From DATJUC01 sp035502675 (GTDB lineage: Bacteria; Vulcanimicrobiota; Vulcanimicrobiia; Vulcanimicrobiales; Vulcanimicrobiaceae): DNA of 8,355 bases. Shown in pieces: positions 6,242 to 8,355 of this stretch. Below the pieces are notes generated by a model. It ran no database searches, had not been told where the DNA came from, and was given only the letters and a program-made list of their open reading frames with translations. Within the stretch, counting starts at the first letter, position 1. Each line of letters starts with the position of its first letter. A program made the translations under genes and the position numbers. The stretch covers positions 1 to 8,355 of the forward strand of contig DATJUC010000307.1 of the NCBI GenBank assembly GCA_035502675.1, written 5' to 3'.

Positions 6242-7486
6242 CTAGACGCCCAGCGGGTAGGCTTCTTCGCCGTGGAGCTCGATGTCGAGACCGCGTTCCT
6301 CCGCCGTTTCGTCGACGCGAACGCGCGTTACGAGATTGATGAGCATCAGCGAAGCGTAGGTGAAGGCGAAGGCATAGGCGCTGCAGACCAGCGCGGCGAC
6401 GAACTGTTTGCCCAGGAAGGCGGGATTCCCGGCCAGGAGCCCGTTGGCGCCGTTTGGATTCCACAGCGTCGACGCGAAAACGCCGAGCAGTACGATGCCG
6501 AGAAAGCCTCCGACGCCGTGGACGCCCCATACGTCGAGCGCGTCGTCCCAGCCCAGCCGGTTCTTCAAGGCGACGGCGTAGTAACACACGACGCCGGCCG
6601 CAACGCCGATGATGACCGCCGTGACCGGCGAGACGTAGCCGGCCGCGGGAGTAATCGTCGCGAGGCCGGCAACCGCACCGGTCAAGAGCCCGACGAACTT
6701 GGGCTGGCGCCCGCGGGCCCATTCGACCAGCAGCCACGCAACCGCGGCGAACGACGCGGCGATGTCGGTGTTGAGGAACGCCGAGGCCGTTACCGCGTCG
6801 ACGCGCAGCTCGGAGCCGGCGTTGAAGCCGTACCACCCGAACCACAGCAGTCCCGTTCCCAGCGCGATGAGCGGAACGTTGTGCGGCCGGGCGTCGATCA
6901 CGTGCCGCCGTCCGACGTAGAGGACCGACGCCAGCGCGGCAAAGCCGGCCGAAGCGTGAACGACGATGCCGCCGGCAAAGTCGAGCACGCCCCACTGCGC
7001 CAGAATGCCATTCGGGCTCCATAGCATGTGGACGAACGGAAAATACACGAAAATCAGCCACGCGGTAAGAAACCAAAAATAAGCCTTGAACGTCACGCGA
7101 TTCGCGAACGCGCCGGTAATGAGCGCGGGCGTGATGATCGCGAACATCATTTGGTACGCGATGTGAACGACGAGCGGGATCCCTGCGTCGTTGCCGGTGA
7201 ACATCGTGTGCAGCGTGACGCCGTTGAGGAAGGCGTACGTCATCGGGTTTCCGATGATGCCGTGCCAGTCCGGTCCGAAGCTTTCGGAGTAGCCGAAGGC
7301 GAACCAGAGTACGGTAGTCCAGCCGAGCGACATGAAGCTTTGCATCATGATCGTGAGAACGTTTTTCCGCTGGACGAGACCACCGTAAAAAAACGCGAGC
7401 CCGGGGGTCATCAGCATGACCAGGCTTGCGCAAAGCAGCATGAAGGCGGTATTTCCGATATTGACGGGGGCGGCGGCAGCGCTCAC
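6242..7486 (-). CDS. amt: Amt-family ammonium transporter
   Basis: Amt proteins are trimeric inner-membrane channels that bring ammonium into the cell for glutamine synthesis. The 414-residue product has the expected layout of about eleven membrane helices, starting directly with the first helix (NTAFMLLCASLVMLMTPGLAFFYGGLV, in two runs, residues 12-38) without a separate signal peptide. Key family residues are present: Asp169 in DFAGGIVVH, His177 and His323 (in VHGVGG) as the pore twin histidines, Phe115 in YQMMFAIITPAL, and WFGWYGFNAGS (215-225). The C-terminal cytoplasmic tail (RVRVDETAEERGLDIELHGEEAYPLGV, in two runs, from about 388) is of the kind used in PII-dependent gating, including ERGLDIELHGEEAY. 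The GTG start is supported by AGGAGG 8 nt upstream. No glnB/glnK gene is adjacent inside the window; instead it lies between a beta-barrel gene and an NHL lipoprotein gene on the same strand. Confidence 0.96.
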   Translation of the reverse strand: MSAAAAPVNIGNTAFMLLCASLVMLMTPGLAFFYGGLVQRKNVLTIMMQSFMSLGWTTVLWFAFGYSESFGPDWHGIIGNPMTYAFLNGVTLHTMFTGNDAGIPLVVHIAYQMMFAIITPALITGAFANRVTFKAYFWFLTAWLIFVYFPFVHMLWSPNGILAQWGVLDFAGGIVVHASAGFAALASVLYVGRRHVIDARPHNVPLIALGTGLLWFGWYGFNAGSELRVDAVTASAFLNTDIAASFAAVAWLLVEWARGRQPKFVGLLTGAVAGLATITPAAGYVSPVTAVIIGVAAGVVCYYAVALKNRLGWDDALDVWGVHGVGGFLGIVLLGVFASTLWNPNGANGLLAGNPAFLGKQFVAALVCSAYAFAFTYASLMLINLVTRVRVDETAEERGLDIELHGEEAYPLGV

Positions 7487-7494
7487 AGGCGGAT

Positions 7495-7500
7495 CCTCCT
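7495..7500 (-). promoter_or_regulatory. Strong Shine-Dalgarno of amt
   Basis: AGGAGG on the minus strand sits 8 nt before the GTG whose complement is at 7484-7486. It decides in favour of this GTG over the downstream in-frame ATG codons, which would delete part of the first membrane helix. Confidence 0.85.
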
Positions 7501-7544
7501 GGAGCGACCTTGGCGGTCTGCCGGGAATTCTCCCTTCGCAAAAC

Positions 7545-8355
7545 TCAGTTCATGAACGACAAACCGGCGCCGAGGTACTGCTGTTTTTGACCCAAGATGA
7601 CGGTCGGCGAAAAGCCGTACTCGACGTCGAGCTGGACGTGCGGACCGAAGTCCCGCTGGTAGACGAAATCGACGTAGCTCTTAGCGCCGAGGTTCGGGCC
7701 GGCGGACGAGAAGTACGCGTACTCCGCCGAGATTTGATTGGGCGGCCCGGGCAGCGCGGCGGTGAGTTCGAGCGACGGCTGGAACTCGAAGTACGACTGT
7801 GCGACGCCGCCCGAGTTATAGCCGCTCAGCGCGCTGAAGCCCAAGGTTCCAGCCAGGCTGAATACCGAGTCGATGGTGTATCCGCCGTCGAGGTCGCCCG
7901 TGAACTGGGCGTTGCCCGCGCTGAAAGCCTTGGCGCCGGTCGGGACCGTGACGTTACCGTAGAGACCCCAGTCGGCGTTGGACGAATAGCCGAGCTCGTA
8001 CTTGGCGCCGAAGCCGAGGTCGCTCATGCCGCTGGTTTTAACGCCGCCCAGCGACGACTGGTTTTCCTGGATCGGTCCGACCTCGAAATCCAAATGCGGA
8101 TCCCACGTGCCGATTCGAATCAGCGACTGAGGATAGACCGCCGTGTTTCCGCCGCCCGGTCCGGTCGTCACGTAGTTCGTATAGCCGTTCTCGAGATCGA
8201 CTTTGCCGGTTCGAACGGTGCAAACGCCGGTGGTGAACGTCGGCCGGTTGACGATCGACAGAATCGAGCCGCACGGGTCGCTCGGCGCGCTCGGCGTCGC
8301 CGAGGGAGCGGGGCTTGGAGCGGGAGACGCCGCCGGCGGCGCCTGCGCGCGAGCG
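7545..8355 (-). CDS. Probable outer-membrane beta-barrel protein, MetA phenol-degradation type (5' partial)
   Basis: The frame is open from the stop at 7545 to the window edge, giving about 269 residues; the start is off the right edge. An internal GTG at 8171 is not the start, because the frame and its features continue upstream. Reading inward from the edge, an ARAQA segment resembles the end of a signal peptide. It is followed by a low-complexity Pro/Ala/Ser stretch, DPCGS, a second Cys in TGVCTVRTG, then ENGYTN and a series of amphipathic strands with many Gly and aromatic residues. Segments such as LGFGAKYELGY, LYGNVTVPTGAKAF, YFEFQPSLELTAALP and VQLDVEYGFSP resemble the transporter/MetA-pathway-of-phenol-degradation barrel family, and the end GAGLSFMN is barrel-like. 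The family name does not prove a role in phenol use; the substrate is unknown. The stop lies 58 nt before amt on the same strand, so co-transcription is possible. A similar barrel of another family cannot be excluded. Confidence 0.75.
   Translation of the reverse strand, partial: ARAQAPPAASPAPSPAPSATPSAPSDPCGSILSIVNRPTFTTGVCTVRTGKVDLENGYTNYVTTGPGGGNTAVYPQSLIRIGTWDPHLDFEVGPIQENQSSLGGVKTSGMSDLGFGAKYELGYSSNADWGLYGNVTVPTGAKAFSAGNAQFTGDLDGGYTIDSVFSLAGTLGFSALSGYNSGGVAQSYFEFQPSLELTAALPGPPNQISAEYAYFSSAGPNLGAKSYVDFVYQRDFGPHVQLDVEYGFSPTVILGQKQQYLGAGLSFMN

Noticed and set aside
4482..6245. A 587-codon plus-strand open frame antisense to the whole lipoprotein gene
   Set aside because: It is composed of Asp/Val/Arg/Gly-rich repeats that mirror the NHL repeats, has no recognisable domain, and overlaps the antiporter 3' end. 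The opposite strand has a signal peptide, strong ribosome binding site and clear repeats. It is a GC-driven shadow frame.
6198..7541. A 447-codon minus-strand open frame over amt
   Set aside because: Arg-rich, featureless translation in a different frame of the clearly assigned Amt gene.
7487..7544. Possible terminator between the barrel gene and amt (GACC-GCCAA-GGTC and a GGGAATTCTCCC near-palindrome)
   Set aside because: Stems are only about 4 bp and neither is followed by a U-tract on the minus strand, so a rho-independent terminator is not supported.
1..8355. A novel defence or mobile system
   Set aside because: No transposase, integrase, nuclease-toxin pair, CRISPR repeat or tRNA was found; all nine genes fit core metabolism, transport or envelope functions, and no abrupt change in base composition stood out by eye.

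Overview
The window is GC-rich and almost fully coding, with nine genes in two converging blocks. It looks like chromosome of a Gram-negative-type (diderm) bacterium: it encodes a diaminopimelate epimerase, a probable outer-membrane beta-barrel and a lipoprotein. The combination of mutL-miaA-hfq-dapF, a barrel with a Pro/Ala/Ser-rich N-terminus and an NHL-repeat lipoprotein suggests to me an uncultured high-GC lineage such as Eremiobacterota/Vulcanimicrobiota. That placement is a low-confidence inference and would need a phylogeny.

Plus strand, 1-4570: the 3' end of mutL (mismatch repair) overlaps miaA (tRNA A37 prenylation) by 4 nt. hfq (RNA chaperone) follows after 3 nt and overlaps dapF (lysine/peptidoglycan precursor) by 4 nt. 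After 15 nt comes an uncharacterised radical SAM protein, and 17 nt later a CPA1-type cation/proton antiporter. Spacing and overlaps indicate a single operon whose promoter lies upstream of the window. None of these starts has a strong Shine-Dalgarno sequence, which fits translational coupling.

Minus strand, 8355-4560 (read right to left): a beta-barrel protein of the phenol-degradation MetA-pathway type, open at the window edge; an Amt-family ammonium transporter 58 nt downstream; then, 68 nt further, a 537-residue lipoprotein with twelve NHL repeats. The last two have near-consensus ribosome binding sites 8 nt before their starts. The three may form one unit, but no promoter or terminator is visible between them. 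The lipoprotein and antiporter genes converge and overlap by 11 nt at their stop codons, with no room for a terminator.

No RNA genes, mobile elements, CRISPR arrays or integration sites were seen, and no intergenic stretch exceeds 70 bases. This is mostly an ordinary core-genome region. The least explained items are the radical SAM protein, the twelve-repeat lipoprotein and the linkage of the ammonium transporter to two envelope proteins instead of a PII gene.
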